A stretch of DNA of 64,000 nucleotides from Aquiflexum balticum DSM 16537 (GTDB lineage Bacteria; Bacteroidota; Bacteroidia; Cytophagales; Cyclobacteriaceae): the NCBI RefSeq assembly GCF_900176595.1, contig NZ_LT838813.1:124001-188000 (forward strand), read 5' to 3'. Positions 34,779 through 43,257 of this stretch are shown in pieces. Position numbers and translations under genes: made by a program. Within the stretch, counting starts at the first letter, position 1. Each line of letters begins with the position of its first letter. The notes beneath the pieces are model-generated. The model saw only the letters and a list, made by a program, of their open reading frames with translations, had not been told where the DNA came from and searched no databases.

Positions 34779-35555
34779 TTACCAACTTATTGATTCTTTG
34801 TTCAAAAAAGCAGCAATGCCTCTTTGGCAGTCGGCTGTACTCCTGGCTTTTGCATTCATGGAGGCTGCATATTCCAACCCTTTTTCTAATTTTTTTTCCT
34901 GAACTCTGGCGATCATTTCTTTGGTAAGTGCCAAAGACTCGCCCGAATTATTCCTTATCAGTTTTTTTGCGTAGGACAAAACCTTTTCCTCCAGTTCATC
35001 CTGCGCTACAACCCAATTAACTATCCCCATATTTTTGGCCTCTCCTGCATCAATCAAATCACCATCCAACAGCAATTGTCTGGCTTTTCCCTCACCGATT
35101 TTCCTGATTAAAAACACTTTCACAATGGCGGGTACAAAACCGATTTTCACTTCTGTGTAGCCAAATTTGGCTTCAGGAACAGTGAATGAAAAATCGCAGA
35201 CCGTTGCCAATCCACATCCGCCTGCCAAGGCATGTCCTTGGATTTGAGCTATCACCACTTTAGGCAATGTGTAAATCAAAAAAAACAAATCCTTGAGATT
35301 GCGGCTGTCTTCGAGATTCTCTTCATAGGTATTGGATTGCAAAGATTGCAGATATGCCAAATCAGCCCCAGAACAAAAAACTTTCCCTGCAGCTTTGATT
35401 ACAATGACTTTGACCTCTTTATTTTCATTGAAGCTGATCAGGGCCGATTTGATAGATTCAACCATTTCCGCATTCAATGCATTTCTTTTTTCAGGCCTAT
35501 TGAGTTCGATAAAACCTATTCTCTCTGTGGTGAAGGTATTGATGGGATTGTCCAT
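34779..35555 (-). CDS. Enoyl-CoA hydratase/isomerase family protein
   Basis: A 258-residue crotonase-fold protein. The oxyanion-hole motif appears as QGHALAGGCGLATVCDFSF (about residues 104-122) and GYTEVKIGFVPAIV (about 131-144) carries the glutamate used in hydration. It is probably an enoyl-CoA hydratase of fatty-acid or branched-chain amino-acid breakdown; the exact acyl-CoA is not known. It runs in the same direction as, and just ahead of, recQ. Confidence 0.87.
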   Translation of the reverse strand: MDNPINTFTTERIGFIELNRPEKRNALNAEMVESIKSALISFNENKEVKVIVIKAAGKVFCSGADLAYLQSLQSNTYEENLEDSRNLKDLFFLIYTLPKVVIAQIQGHALAGGCGLATVCDFSFTVPEAKFGYTEVKIGFVPAIVKVFLIRKIGEGKARQLLLDGDLIDAGEAKNMGIVNWVVAQDELEEKVLSYAKKLIRNNSGESLALTKEMIARVQEKKLEKGLEYAASMNAKARSTADCQRGIAAFLNKESISW

Positions 35556-35636
35556 TCCTATCTTTTTGTGTGATATGATTGCAGTTCTTTATAATAAGAA
35601 AGATAGACTACAGGATTTGCTCTTCCAAAATTCGTT

Positions 35637-37598
35637 TCATTTAAATCGGACTTTAAGGGCATTCCCATCTATACTCAAAGTATCCTTTGGAATTATTTGC
35701 TCCCATTTAATTGTGTTCCATTCATAAATCGACCCAGTCTTGTCCAAAGAAGAAAATGAAATTGACCTGCCTAAAAGATCAATATCCAGTCCCGGATCAG
35801 GCATTGGGATTTTTACTTGATTTTCTTTTTGTAATACCTTCAAGGGATAAAGTGCTTTTGCTCCCAAAGCAGTCCTGTTGGGTTGGACTTTATAGCTGAT
35901 ATCTGCTGAGGAAGCATCATCAAGATAAAAAAGATTGTTACCTGAAATAAAATCAACCGCCAATCCCTTGTCTATGGAATAAAACAAGAGTTCTTGTCTG
36001 TTTTTATCCTCAATTGAATTAAGAATTCTAATTACTCCAAAAAAGATAAGAAATAGCAAAAAAGCTATTGCCGGCTTTTTACCCGGATTAACCCACAAAA
36101 CAATCATCAAAATCAACATTACCCAATAAATAAATATGGAGAAGGAAGATAGACTGATTTCAGAGATTCTTGAATAAGGCAGATCCTGAATCCAAAAAAT
36201 AACGGCATTTACTGAAAAAATCAGTTTATCAGTCACCCAGGAAAGCCATTGACCCAAAAACGGGACTTCCGCAAAAACCATAAAGGGAACACCAAAAGAC
36301 ATAATCAAAAATGCCCCCGGAATAGCTATAAGATTGGATAAAATAAAATATGATGGGAAAACATGAAAGTAATAAGCTGAAATGGGGAAAGTGGCCAATT
36401 GTGCTGCCAATCCCACTGTGGTAATCTGCCATGCATATTCAAAGAATTTGTTTTTTGGAATCCAAATACGGACCAACAAGGGCTGAATAATGATTATCCC
36501 CAATAATGCCAAATAGGAAAGCTGAAAGCCGACAGCATAGATCAGAAATGGATCATATACCAATAGAATCATGGCAGATAGTGCAATGGCATTGAAAATG
36601 GAGGGACTTCTTGATTTCATCTGTGCTAAAGCCATCAAAGAAAACATGGTTGCTGCCCGCATGACTGAAGGAGACATCCCGGTCAGCAGGGCATAACACC
36701 ATATCAACAAAATGATGGCTGACAAATAAATCACCCTTTTGGTAACCGGAAGCCTAAATGGCTTAACAAAGAGAAAAAAGAAACCATAAATAATTCCCAC
36801 ATGCAATCCTGAAACCGCTAGAATATGCATTGCGCCTGCGGTCACATAGGCTTCGCTGACCTCTTTTTCAAGATTTTTCTTTTGACCTAACAAAAGCGCT
36901 TTGGCAATCTGATTGCTGTTTTGGTCACTAAAAAATTTATCCATACTATTCATGACCCTTGATCTGATGCTGATAAAAAAATCTTCTATAGGCCTTTCGG
37001 ATACCCTGCCTATTCTTTCAAAATTATCCCCGATAAAATGCTGATGGGAAATTTGCTGCCTCAGCATAAATAGGCTGTAATCAAATTCTTTTGGATTCTT
37101 GGGCTTTTGAATCAACTGGGGGCTTCCTGATATCCATATCAAATCTCCCGGCCATAGCTGTTTTTCGGATTTGTGATAAACCAAAACCTCCCCTTCTGTT
37201 TCCAACATCATTTCCCCATCATATACTTTTTTTACGGAGACCCTGTTCGCTATAGAGTTGGTCTTTGGCTCATCCAAAGACATCACAACGCCCAAATAGG
37301 ACTTGATTTCAGACGCTGTATTGATCAGATGAAAAGGCTGATTCCTGATATCTCTTTGATAACTGAAAAAATAACCACAAAGAATCAATATAACGTAAGC
37401 AGTCCAAGGTAACAAAGATTTAAATCCAAAGGATCTCCTTTTTATATTCAGGATAATACAAATCAGATATAGAATATAGCAAGAAAGTATAGCAAATATT
37501 ATCGTCCGAACTGAAATAAGAGAAGTATAGGGATAAATCAATATTCCTATAATAAAAAAAACCAGGTACCTTAAAAAAGGAAATTCCGAGAAGCGCAT
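35637..37598 (-). CDS. comEC: ComEC/Rec2-type DNA uptake channel protein
   Basis: A 653-residue membrane protein with roughly ten helices. N-terminal DUF4131-like region (about 40-190), then the Competence core with the signature AGAMHILAVSGLHVG (about 250-264). It lacks the C-terminal metallo-beta-lactamase domain found in Bacillus ComEC, which is usual for Bacteroidota. It imports one strand of DNA in transformation. A terminator lies just upstream (37638-37663). Confidence 0.9.
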   Translation of the reverse strand: MRFSEFPFLRYLVFFIIGILIYPYTSLISVRTIIFAILSCYILYLICIILNIKRRSFGFKSLLPWTAYVILILCGYFFSYQRDIRNQPFHLINTASEIKSYLGVVMSLDEPKTNSIANRVSVKKVYDGEMMLETEGEVLVYHKSEKQLWPGDLIWISGSPQLIQKPKNPKEFDYSLFMLRQQISHQHFIGDNFERIGRVSERPIEDFFISIRSRVMNSMDKFFSDQNSNQIAKALLLGQKKNLEKEVSEAYVTAGAMHILAVSGLHVGIIYGFFFLFVKPFRLPVTKRVIYLSAIILLIWCYALLTGMSPSVMRAATMFSLMALAQMKSRSPSIFNAIALSAMILLVYDPFLIYAVGFQLSYLALLGIIIIQPLLVRIWIPKNKFFEYAWQITTVGLAAQLATFPISAYYFHVFPSYFILSNLIAIPGAFLIMSFGVPFMVFAEVPFLGQWLSWVTDKLIFSVNAVIFWIQDLPYSRISEISLSSFSIFIYWVMLILMIVLWVNPGKKPAIAFLLFLIFFGVIRILNSIEDKNRQELLFYSIDKGLAVDFISGNNLFYLDDASSADISYKVQPNRTALGAKALYPLKVLQKENQVKIPMPDPGLDIDLLGRSISFSSLDKTGSIYEWNTIKWEQIIPKDTLSIDGNALKVRFK

Positions 37599-37637
37599 GG
37601 GTTAAAAATTTCCCATTAAATTACCGATAAAAAAATA

Positions 37638-37663
37638 AAAAGGAGTCATCACTGACTCCTTTT
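37638..37663 (-). terminator. Terminator after the beta-barrel protein gene
   Basis: An 11-bp perfect stem (AAAAGGAGTCA and its complement) with a 4-base loop TCAC and T-rich 3' side on the minus strand. It lies between the end of the outer-membrane protein gene and comEC. Confidence 0.85.
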
Positions 37664-37691
37664 GGTTAATATTAAACGTTTAATTTTTTAT

Positions 37692-38228
37692 TCAGAATCT
37701 GTAACCAACGTTGAAGCCTGCTTTGAATTCCACTGCTGAAAACTTATCATTGACAGGTTCAGAAAAGCCTCTGCCAATTCCTGCAAAGGGACCGAAAGCG
37801 AAGTTATTATAGTTCCATCTATATCCACCAATTAAACCAAGGTAGCCGCTATTCAGGCTTGTGACCTCAGTGATATTATCCACTACATCGGTAAAATCTC
37901 CAAATCTGTATTTAAAGTAAGGCGAAATATAGATTTTGCCATTATCATCACCTGCAAAGAAAAAATTGTAGGAAACGAGAACTGAAGTAGCCGAAAAACT
38001 CCTATCACCACTGGACGAACTATACCCAAACCTATCATTGAGATGCAATTCTACGCCTACTGACTGGTCATGTCCCACAAAGAAATCATATCCTATCTCG
38101 ACAGAACCCAGAAGTATTGTATTTAAAAAATTCAGTCTGATTTCACCCTTAGGGTCCTCAAGCGACTGAGCATTGGCAATGGGGCTCAATACGGCCAAAA
38201 TTGCAATTACAAATAATATTTTTTTCAT
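37692..38228 (-). CDS. Outer-membrane beta-barrel protein
   Basis: A 178-residue protein with a signal peptide (residues 1-20, ANAQ) and alternating aromatic strands such as VEIGYDFFVGHD, VLVSYNFFF, FKYRFG and the terminal FKAGFNVGYRF, ending in an aromatic residue as outer-membrane barrels do. Small eight-stranded type, function unknown. Follows the GNAT gene by 30 bases. Confidence 0.78.
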   Translation of the reverse strand: MKKILFVIAILAVLSPIANAQSLEDPKGEIRLNFLNTILLGSVEIGYDFFVGHDQSVGVELHLNDRFGYSSSSGDRSFSATSVLVSYNFFFAGDDNGKIYISPYFKYRFGDFTDVVDNITEVTSLNSGYLGLIGGYRWNYNNFAFGPFAGIGRGFSEPVNDKFSAVEFKAGFNVGYRF

Positions 38229-38258
38229 AATTAAGTTTCAATATCAAATTTTTTTAAC

Positions 38259-38723
38259 TCACAAATATAACTCCATTTTGAAATGTTGGATGTTACATTC
38301 TTCAAACATTGGTCCAACTTTGCTAAATCCAAATTTTGAGTAAAGAGGCATGGCATCCAATTGGGCATGCAAATAGAGCTTTTTGCCTTTGGCCTCAGGG
38401 CTAGCGGCAATGTCACTTATGACTGCTTGTACCAGCGCATAACCAACTCCTGCTCCTCTCATATCTTTCAAAACTGCAAATCTTTCCAACTTCACCCCTT
38501 TATCTGTAAATCTCCAACGGGCAGTCCCAGCAGGCTGCTCACCGATTTTGGCAAGAAAATGAGTGGATGTGGATTCAAACTCGTCATATTCTTCAGAAGG
38601 ATCGACCTCTTGTTCAATTACAAAAACATCCTCTCTGATTTTGAAAACGGTGTTAAGCTGCTCCTTCGTCAGAACTTTTTCTACTTGGATTAGCTGATCT
38701 TCTTTCTTCTTTTTGGGCTTCAT
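38259..38723 (-). CDS. GNAT-family N-acetyltransferase (ElaA-like)
   Basis: A 154-residue GNAT protein. The acetyl-CoA loop is LKDMRGAGVGYALVQAV (about residues 85-101) and PLYSKFGFSKVGPMFEE forms motif B. The start has only one ATG upstream, at 38723, which lies 71 bases inside the phoH gene; the overlapping part codes for a charged tail in both proteins. Similar to ElaA-type enzymes of unknown substrate. Confidence 0.85.
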   Translation of the reverse strand: MKPKKKKEDQLIQVEKVLTKEQLNTVFKIREDVFVIEQEVDPSEEYDEFESTSTHFLAKIGEQPAGTARWRFTDKGVKLERFAVLKDMRGAGVGYALVQAVISDIAASPEAKGKKLYLHAQLDAMPLYSKFGFSKVGPMFEECNIQHFKMELYL

Positions 38724-39654
38724 CTTTTTCGTACGCTTCTATGATTGATTTGACCAATTTATGTCGGATGACATCTTTACCGCTTAGGCTTACAATACCA
38801 ATGTTTTTCACATCTCTCAAAACATGCAGTGCCTCTTTCAGTCCTGATTTCTGTCTATTGGGTAAATCCACCTGCGTCTGATCTCCTGTAATGATTACCT
38901 TGGAATTAGGTCCCATTCTGGTCAAAAACATCTTAATCTGTTCACTAGTGGTGTTTTGTGCTTCATCCAACAAAACAAAGGCATCATGGAGTGTCCTTCC
39001 TCTCATATAGGCCAAAGGGGCAATTTCAATCACCCTTGTCTCCTGATAATACTTCAATTTTTCAGGTGGAACCATATCAGAAAGCGCATCATAAATTGGC
39101 CTTAAATAAGGATCAAGTTTCTCCTGCAAGTCTCCGGGCAAAAATCCCAGATTTTCCCCAGCTTCCACAGCAGGCCTGGTAATGATGATCCTTTTTACCT
39201 CTCGGTTTTTCAATGCCCTGACGGCAATAGCTACAGCGATATAAGTTTTCCCGGTTCCGGCAGGTCCGAGAGCAAAAACCAGGTCATTTTTAAATGCAGA
39301 TTCAACGAGTTTTCTCTGATTGGCAGATTTGGGTTTTACAACAAGACCTTTGTTACCATATAAAATGACATCATCCTTTTGGTTTTCCTCAAAAGGTGCC
39401 CCTTCCAGTGCAATATATTCCTTGACATTGTCAGGTGTCACCTGTCCAAATCTGTGGAAATGCTGTAAAAGCATATTGAGGAGATCATTGATTCTGAGTA
39501 TTTCGGGTGCACGGCCTTGTATCCGGATTTCGTTTCCTCGTGATATAATTTTGCTTTGGGGAAAAGCAGAAGCTATTTGACGGATATTCTCGTTTTCTGA
39601 TCCTAAAAAGTCCAGTAGCGGAATGTTTTCTAAAGTAATTACTTTTTCTACCAA
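38653..39654 (-). CDS. phoH: PhoH-like ATPase
   Basis: A 333-residue protein of the PhoH family. Walker A is ALGPAGTGKTYIA (residues about 132-144) and Walker B VLLDEAQNT (about 226-234). PhoH proteins are RNA helicase-like NTPases induced by phosphate starvation; the present type has the usual N-terminal KH-like region. Its C-terminus (KDEAQKEERRS...) overlaps the next gene by 71 bases. Confidence 0.92.
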   Translation of the reverse strand: MVEKVITLENIPLLDFLGSENENIRQIASAFPQSKIISRGNEIRIQGRAPEILRINDLLNMLLQHFHRFGQVTPDNVKEYIALEGAPFEENQKDDVILYGNKGLVVKPKSANQRKLVESAFKNDLVFALGPAGTGKTYIAVAIAVRALKNREVKRIIITRPAVEAGENLGFLPGDLQEKLDPYLRPIYDALSDMVPPEKLKYYQETRVIEIAPLAYMRGRTLHDAFVLLDEAQNTTSEQIKMFLTRMGPNSKVIITGDQTQVDLPNRQKSGLKEALHVLRDVKNIGIVSLSGKDVIRHKLVKSIIEAYEKDEAQKEERRSANPSRKSSDEGAA

Positions 39655-39705
39655 GCTATTCTAATTGATTTATGGATTGTCCCTATGGTGTAAGGATAAA
39701 ATTCC

Positions 39706-39734
39706 TAATTTTGTTCACACCTGGTACAAAAATA
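39706..39734. promoter_or_regulatory. Divergent -7 elements between phoH and the SAM hydrolase gene
   Basis: TAATTTTG at 39706-39713 (plus strand) and TATTTTTG on the minus strand (plus coordinates 39727-39734) both match the Bacteroidota consensus TAnnTTTG. No good -33 TTG was found at the ideal distance, so the assignment is tentative. Confidence 0.4.
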
Positions 39735-39758
39735 CGAAATTTTAACTGACTTGCTTCT

Positions 39759-40535
39759 ATGGCATTGATAACATTCACCTCGGATTTCGGAGATGGGGAC
39801 TTTTACGTCCCGGCGGTTAAGGCTAAGATGTTATCCATAAACCCCCAACTTAACATTGTGGACATCACCCACAAAATCGATGTTTATGATATCGCACATG
39901 CTGCATTTGTGCTGAAATCCATATATAGAGATTTCCCGAAAGGTACTATTCATCTTGTTGCCATGAACAGTACAAGCAGTGCTACAGATGGTTATATTGG
40001 CATAAAGCTGGATGAACATATTTTCCTGGGACCAAACAACGGTGTACTCAGTCTATTGTCGGATTACGACCCGGGGATTGTGGTGCAGTTTGCTGATGCC
40101 CATGTGAAAACAAGTACTTTTCCTATAAAGGATATCCTTGCACCCATTGCAGCAAAAGTAGCATCAGGTGCTGCGATCCATGATTTTGGAGGACCATTGA
40201 TGCAGATCAAGAAAATGATTCCCCGACAATTCAAAGCTTCAAAAAAACAGATCCTTGGACATGTAATCCGGGTGGACAATTACGGCAACCTGATCACAAA
40301 TATTCCAAAAAGTGTATTTGAGCAGCTCAATCCAGGAAAATACAGCATTGAATTCGGGAGGGAAAAACTTCCAAAACTCCATCAATCCTATGATGATGTG
40401 GACGCAGGGGATTGTTTTGCATTTTTCAACAGTGTAGATCTGCTTGAAATCGGCATCAATGTGGGGCATGGCGCTGACTTATTGGGGCTGCGTCATGATA
40501 GTCCGGTTTTTATCAACTTTGAGGTGAATCAATAA
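39759..40535 (+). CDS. SAM hydroxide adenosyltransferase (DUF62)
   Basis: A 258-residue protein of the SAM hydroxide adenosyltransferase family, relatives of bacterial chlorinase and fluorinase. The characteristic N-terminus ITFTSDFGDGDFYV (residues 3-16), VDITHKIDVYDI (about 35-47) and HVIRVDNYGNLITNI (about 168-182) contain the Asp, Arg and His that position S-adenosylmethionine. Family members hydrolyse SAM to adenosine and methionine; the physiological purpose is uncertain. Its stop overlaps the next start by one base (TAATG). Confidence 0.9.
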   Translation: MALITFTSDFGDGDFYVPAVKAKMLSINPQLNIVDITHKIDVYDIAHAAFVLKSIYRDFPKGTIHLVAMNSTSSATDGYIGIKLDEHIFLGPNNGVLSLLSDYDPGIVVQFADAHVKTSTFPIKDILAPIAAKVASGAAIHDFGGPLMQIKKMIPRQFKASKKQILGHVIRVDNYGNLITNIPKSVFEQLNPGKYSIEFGREKLPKLHQSYDDVDAGDCFAFFNSVDLLEIGINVGHGADLLGLRHDSPVFINFEVNQ

Positions 40536-40831
40536 TGCTGATAAGGGTAGTTAGAATGACATTCAAAGAAGAAAAAGTGGGTGAATTTTTGGAGAACTTT
40601 GAGGCCAACAAAGAAAAAATCAGAAATTTCCCGGGATGTTATCATTTGGAACTTTGGCAGGATGAAAACAACCAGCATGTTTTTACAACTTATAGCCATT
40701 GGAAGAACGAAGAATCGCTGAATCAATACCGTGATTCCGAGCTGTTTAAATCCGTTTGGGCAGTTACCAGGCCTCTTTTCTCCGGAAAGCCTTTTGCTTT
40801 CAGTTCAAAAAAAATTGTAGAACTGCCTTAA
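40535..40831 (+). CDS. Antibiotic biosynthesis monooxygenase-fold protein
   Basis: A 98-residue protein of the dimeric ferredoxin-like ABM type, with FPGCYHLELWQDE near residue 30 and HWKNEESLNQYRDSELF near 52. Family members act as small monooxygenases or as ligand-binding proteins. It is translationally coupled to the SAM hydroxide adenosyltransferase (TAATG). Confidence 0.78.
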   Translation: MLIRVVRMTFKEEKVGEFLENFEANKEKIRNFPGCYHLELWQDENNQHVFTTYSHWKNEESLNQYRDSELFKSVWAVTRPLFSGKPFAFSSKKIVELP

Positions 40832-40837
40832 ATTGGC

Positions 40838-40868
40838 TTGCAAGGAAAAAAATCTTTACTCATATTTG
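40838..40868 (+). promoter_or_regulatory. Promoter of tRNA-Leu
   Basis: TTG at 40838-40840, 20 bases of spacer, and CATATTTG at 40861-40868, close to the Bacteroidota -33/-7 consensus (TTG, 19-21, TAnnTTTG). It ends 35 bases before the tRNA. Confidence 0.5.
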
Positions 40869-40903
40869 CATCCCGTTCAGTAAGGGACGGGAATAATTGA
40901 AAT

Positions 40904-40987
40904 GCCCAGGTGGCGGAATTGGTAGACGCGTTGGTCTCAAACACCAATGAGGTTACACTCGTGCCGGTTCGACTCCGGCCCTGGGTA
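40904..40987 (+). tRNA. tRNA-Leu (anticodon CAA)
   Basis: A complete class II cloverleaf: acceptor GCCCAGG / CCTGGGT, D arm with GGTAGACGC, anticodon stem TTGGT-CTCAAAC-ACCAA with CAA at the wobble-to-third positions, a variable arm and a T arm GCCGG-TTCGACT-CCGGC. It decodes UUG. The first acceptor pair appears as G-U and no CCA end is encoded. Confidence 0.95.
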
Positions 40988-40995
40988 CTCAAATT

Positions 40996-41032
40996 AAAAA
41001 GCTCCTTCTTTAATAAGTTGGAGCTTTTTTTA
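40996..41032. terminator. Bidirectional terminator between tRNA-Leu and the collagen-like gene
   Basis: AAAAAGCTCC pairs with GGAGCTTTTT, extended by further pairs towards a TAAT loop, and followed by a T-run. It serves the tRNA and the convergent gene whose stop is at 41035. Confidence 0.85.
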
Positions 41033-41034
41033 TG

Positions 41035-41634
41035 TTACAAACCATAATACTTTACCACCTCATCGTAATTGTTAAAATCCAATGCAGGTGCATTTAGCCT
41101 TCCGCTTGGCATTTGGGTGATAGGAATAGTAATAACCCGTACCTCTCCATAATTTTCACCAGGTCCAGCACTCCGCTGAGTCCTTACACTGACATTGGAG
41201 CCTATACTCAGCCACCATACCCGATAGGTAGAGTTTCCGCTGATACCCTGACCAGGAATCGGGTATTTAACATTAACACTTGTATCAACAAGGTACACAA
41301 AGAAAAGATGGGCATCTACCTGAGGTCCAATTGCTGGAATACTGACAAAATAGGAGGCACTCACTCCATAATTATGTCCTGGAAAAGTGTAAAGCCTGAC
41401 ATTGGACTGACCTGGTTCACCCTGCACCCCTTGAGGACCGGCTGGGCCAGCGGGACCTGTTGGGCCTGCCGGCCCCTGCGCTCCGGTTGCTCCAGTGGCT
41501 CCCGTAGCTCCAGGAACTCCCTGTTCTCCTTGGATACCTTGGTCGCCTTGCGGACCTTCTGGTCCTTCAAACATCTCACAGGATGCGATAAAAAAAAGAG
41601 AAAAAACGAGAACTAAACCTAATGACTTTTTCAT
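41035..41634 (-). CDS. Collagen-like repeat lipoprotein
   Basis: A 199-residue lipoprotein (lipobox IASC, Cys19) with about 17 Gly-X-Y triplets from about residue 24 to 75 (for example [10 protein letters not shown] and [10 protein letters not shown]), rich in Pro, Gln and Ala, then a C-terminal globular domain of about 120 residues. Gly-X-Y stretches form collagen-like triple helices in surface proteins and stalks. The trimer and its function are inference. Confidence 0.82.
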   Translation of the reverse strand: MKKSLGLVLVFSLFFIASCEMFEGPEGPQGDQGIQGEQGVPGATGATGATGAQGPAGPTGPAGPAGPQGVQGEPGQSNVRLYTFPGHNYGVSASYFVSIPAIGPQVDAHLFFVYLVDTSVNVKYPIPGQGISGNSTYRVWWLSIGSNVSVRTQRSAGPGENYGEVRVITIPITQMPSGRLNAPALDFNNYDEVVKYYGL

Positions 41635-41802
41635 GTGATATGGATTAAATTATTATTGATAAATACTACAAGACCAAGTATAAATAAGACAACTACCTAA
41701 AAAAATCAAACAGTTACTCCGATAATTGAAGCCACCAAATTTTCAATTATATAGATACAAAAATAAATCTAATTAAAAAATCTTTTCCTCCAAGATCAAA
41801 TT

Positions 41803-42291
41803 TCAATAAGGAAGCTCTTCATCTCCAAAATCCAAGTCAAAATCTTTTGGGAGATCTTTAAGCCTGTCGATACAGGGACAATATTCTTTAAAAGCACAAC
41901 CTTCAGGTGAGCCGGAACAATAATCAAATGTCATAAAGCCATGATTTACTATTGCCGTTTTTTCATTGAGTGTCTCCACTGTCATTGAATAGGCGATGGT
42001 TATTGGCAGATTATCCGGTAAATCAATATCCAAATTCCAACTGCTCATCATTTTATTGAATGCTTTGCAGACTAATATCATATCCTCCTCAGAAAGTTGA
42101 TCAGCGGGAGGGAAATCTTCTACTTTCAAACCGCAATAATCACCAAAGGTATTTGGCGGATCATTTGCAAGCCAATTTTCGATTTCTTCAAAATGTTCTT
42201 CCATGGTCTGGGGATGGGAGAAATCCTCTTGGGGTTTTCTCCGATATGCCTTTGCAATATCATCGAGCAGGTGTGGAATGTAGGGATGCAT
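41803..42291 (-). CDS. Conserved protein with C-terminal cysteine cluster
   Basis: A 162-residue acidic soluble protein. Its last 50 residues contain four cysteines, in YCSGSPEGCAFKEYCPCIDR, that could bind a metal such as zinc or iron; the tail DFDLDFGDEELPY is very acidic. No family with a known function is recognised. It stands alone between the collagen-like gene and the antitoxin gene. Confidence 0.6.
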   Translation of the reverse strand: MHPYIPHLLDDIAKAYRRKPQEDFSHPQTMEEHFEEIENWLANDPPNTFGDYCGLKVEDFPPADQLSEEDMILVCKAFNKMMSSWNLDIDLPDNLPITIAYSMTVETLNEKTAIVNHGFMTFDYCSGSPEGCAFKEYCPCIDRLKDLPKDFDLDFGDEELPY

Positions 42292-42382
42292 ATTTTAGGA
42301 ATGGTTGATGGAACATAAAAACATGTGTACAGCTTATTGAATAAGGTCTAATTTATTTCTATTTTCATTTTAAAACAAACCA

Positions 42383-42634
42383 ATGGAAATCACCACCTAC
42401 ACAAAATTCAAGCAAAATCTCAAAACATTTTTGGACAAGGTATCCAATGACCAAAGCCTTCTTTATGTCACAAGAACAAACGGCGAAGATGTCGTGGTGC
42501 TTTCCAAAGCCGATTATGAAAGCCTGGTGGAAACTTTTTACCTTTTAAAAAGTCCAAAAAATGTTGAAAGGTTACTGAAGGGTATCAGGGAATTTGAAAA
42601 AGGGGTGGGTGAAGAAAACAATTTAATTGAATAA
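42383..42634 (+). CDS. Phd/YefM-family antitoxin, orphan
   Basis: An 83-residue protein with the YefM/Phd pattern: KFKQNLKTFLDKVSNDQ, then VVVLSKADYESLVETFYLL. Antitoxins of this family bind their own promoter and neutralise a YoeB or Doc toxin. No toxin gene follows on the same strand before 42730, so it appears to be an orphan. Confidence 0.82.
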   Translation: MEITTYTKFKQNLKTFLDKVSNDQSLLYVTRTNGEDVVVLSKADYESLVETFYLLKSPKNVERLLKGIREFEKGVGEENNLIE

Positions 42635-42729
42635 GCTATTTGCCACAAAAATCATTTCTTTTAAGTAGGTGTTTGTAAAATTACCTGTATGGCAGTAAAC
42701 AGATGGAAAGGGATTATTTATTTGGGATT

Positions 42730-43032
42730 TCATTCAAAAATTGATATTCCTGAAAGGGGTTGGGATGAACAATGAACAGCTATAATATTTATACTTTTTT
42801 CATCAAATAGCACATAGATAATCCTATAGCTTTTATAAATAATCTCCCTAATACTTTCATTATTTAGTTCTGGAACAACTCTCCCAATCTATGGGAAAGC
42901 AATTATTAAATTTTCCTTATCAAAGATCCGGTCAGTAATTTCTTCGGCGTACCGTGGGGAAACTTGCTTATAATATTCCCGAATCTCAAAAATATTCTCA
43001 ATGGCTTCCTTGGACCATTTTATTTTGACCAT
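42730..43032 (-). pseudogene. RelE/ParE-type toxin gene with an in-frame stop
   Basis: Read on the minus strand from ATG at 43032 (overlapping the antitoxin stop by 13 bases) to TGA at 42730, the frame gives a 100-residue RelE/ParE-like protein, with KWSKEAIENIFEIREYYK and YRIIYVLFDEKSINIIAVHC in place. TAG at 42889-42891 (codon 48) interrupts it just before IGRVVPEL. Relatives usually carry Glu or Lys there, so one base change (such as GAG to TAG) would explain it. The product should be inactive. Confidence 0.75.
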
Positions 43033-43202
43033 TCTTTAATCATTTTTTTTGCTTCAGAACTCGTATAGGTTTCTCCTTTCCCAACCTGCTCGATCCCAAT
43101 TTCTATTTTATTGATCAGGATAAGTTTTTCCATTAAATCATCAATGGAGAACTGTTCAGGCATCTCTTTTAATGTTTGGAGGACTTTTTCTTTTGTTATC
43201 AT
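43020..43202 (-). CDS. Small antitoxin-like protein
   Basis: A 60-residue protein (VLQTLKEMPEQFSIDDLMEK at the N-terminus) of the type found in front of RelE/ParE toxin genes of Bacteroidota. It overlaps the broken toxin downstream, with which it was once a pair. It seems intact. Confidence 0.65.
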   Translation of the reverse strand: MITKEKVLQTLKEMPEQFSIDDLMEKLILINKIEIGIEQVGKGETYTSSEAKKMIKEWSK

Positions 43203-43257
43203 TTCCTTATACTTTTCATTAAAGATACAAATTCAAATAGATTAGAAAAACTGTGAA

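Noticed and set aside
41113-41616. Plus-strand frame of 167 codons opposite the collagen-like gene
   Set aside because: The Gly-X-Y repeat produces a long complementary frame; the sequence is Cys- and Arg-rich and unlike a protein.
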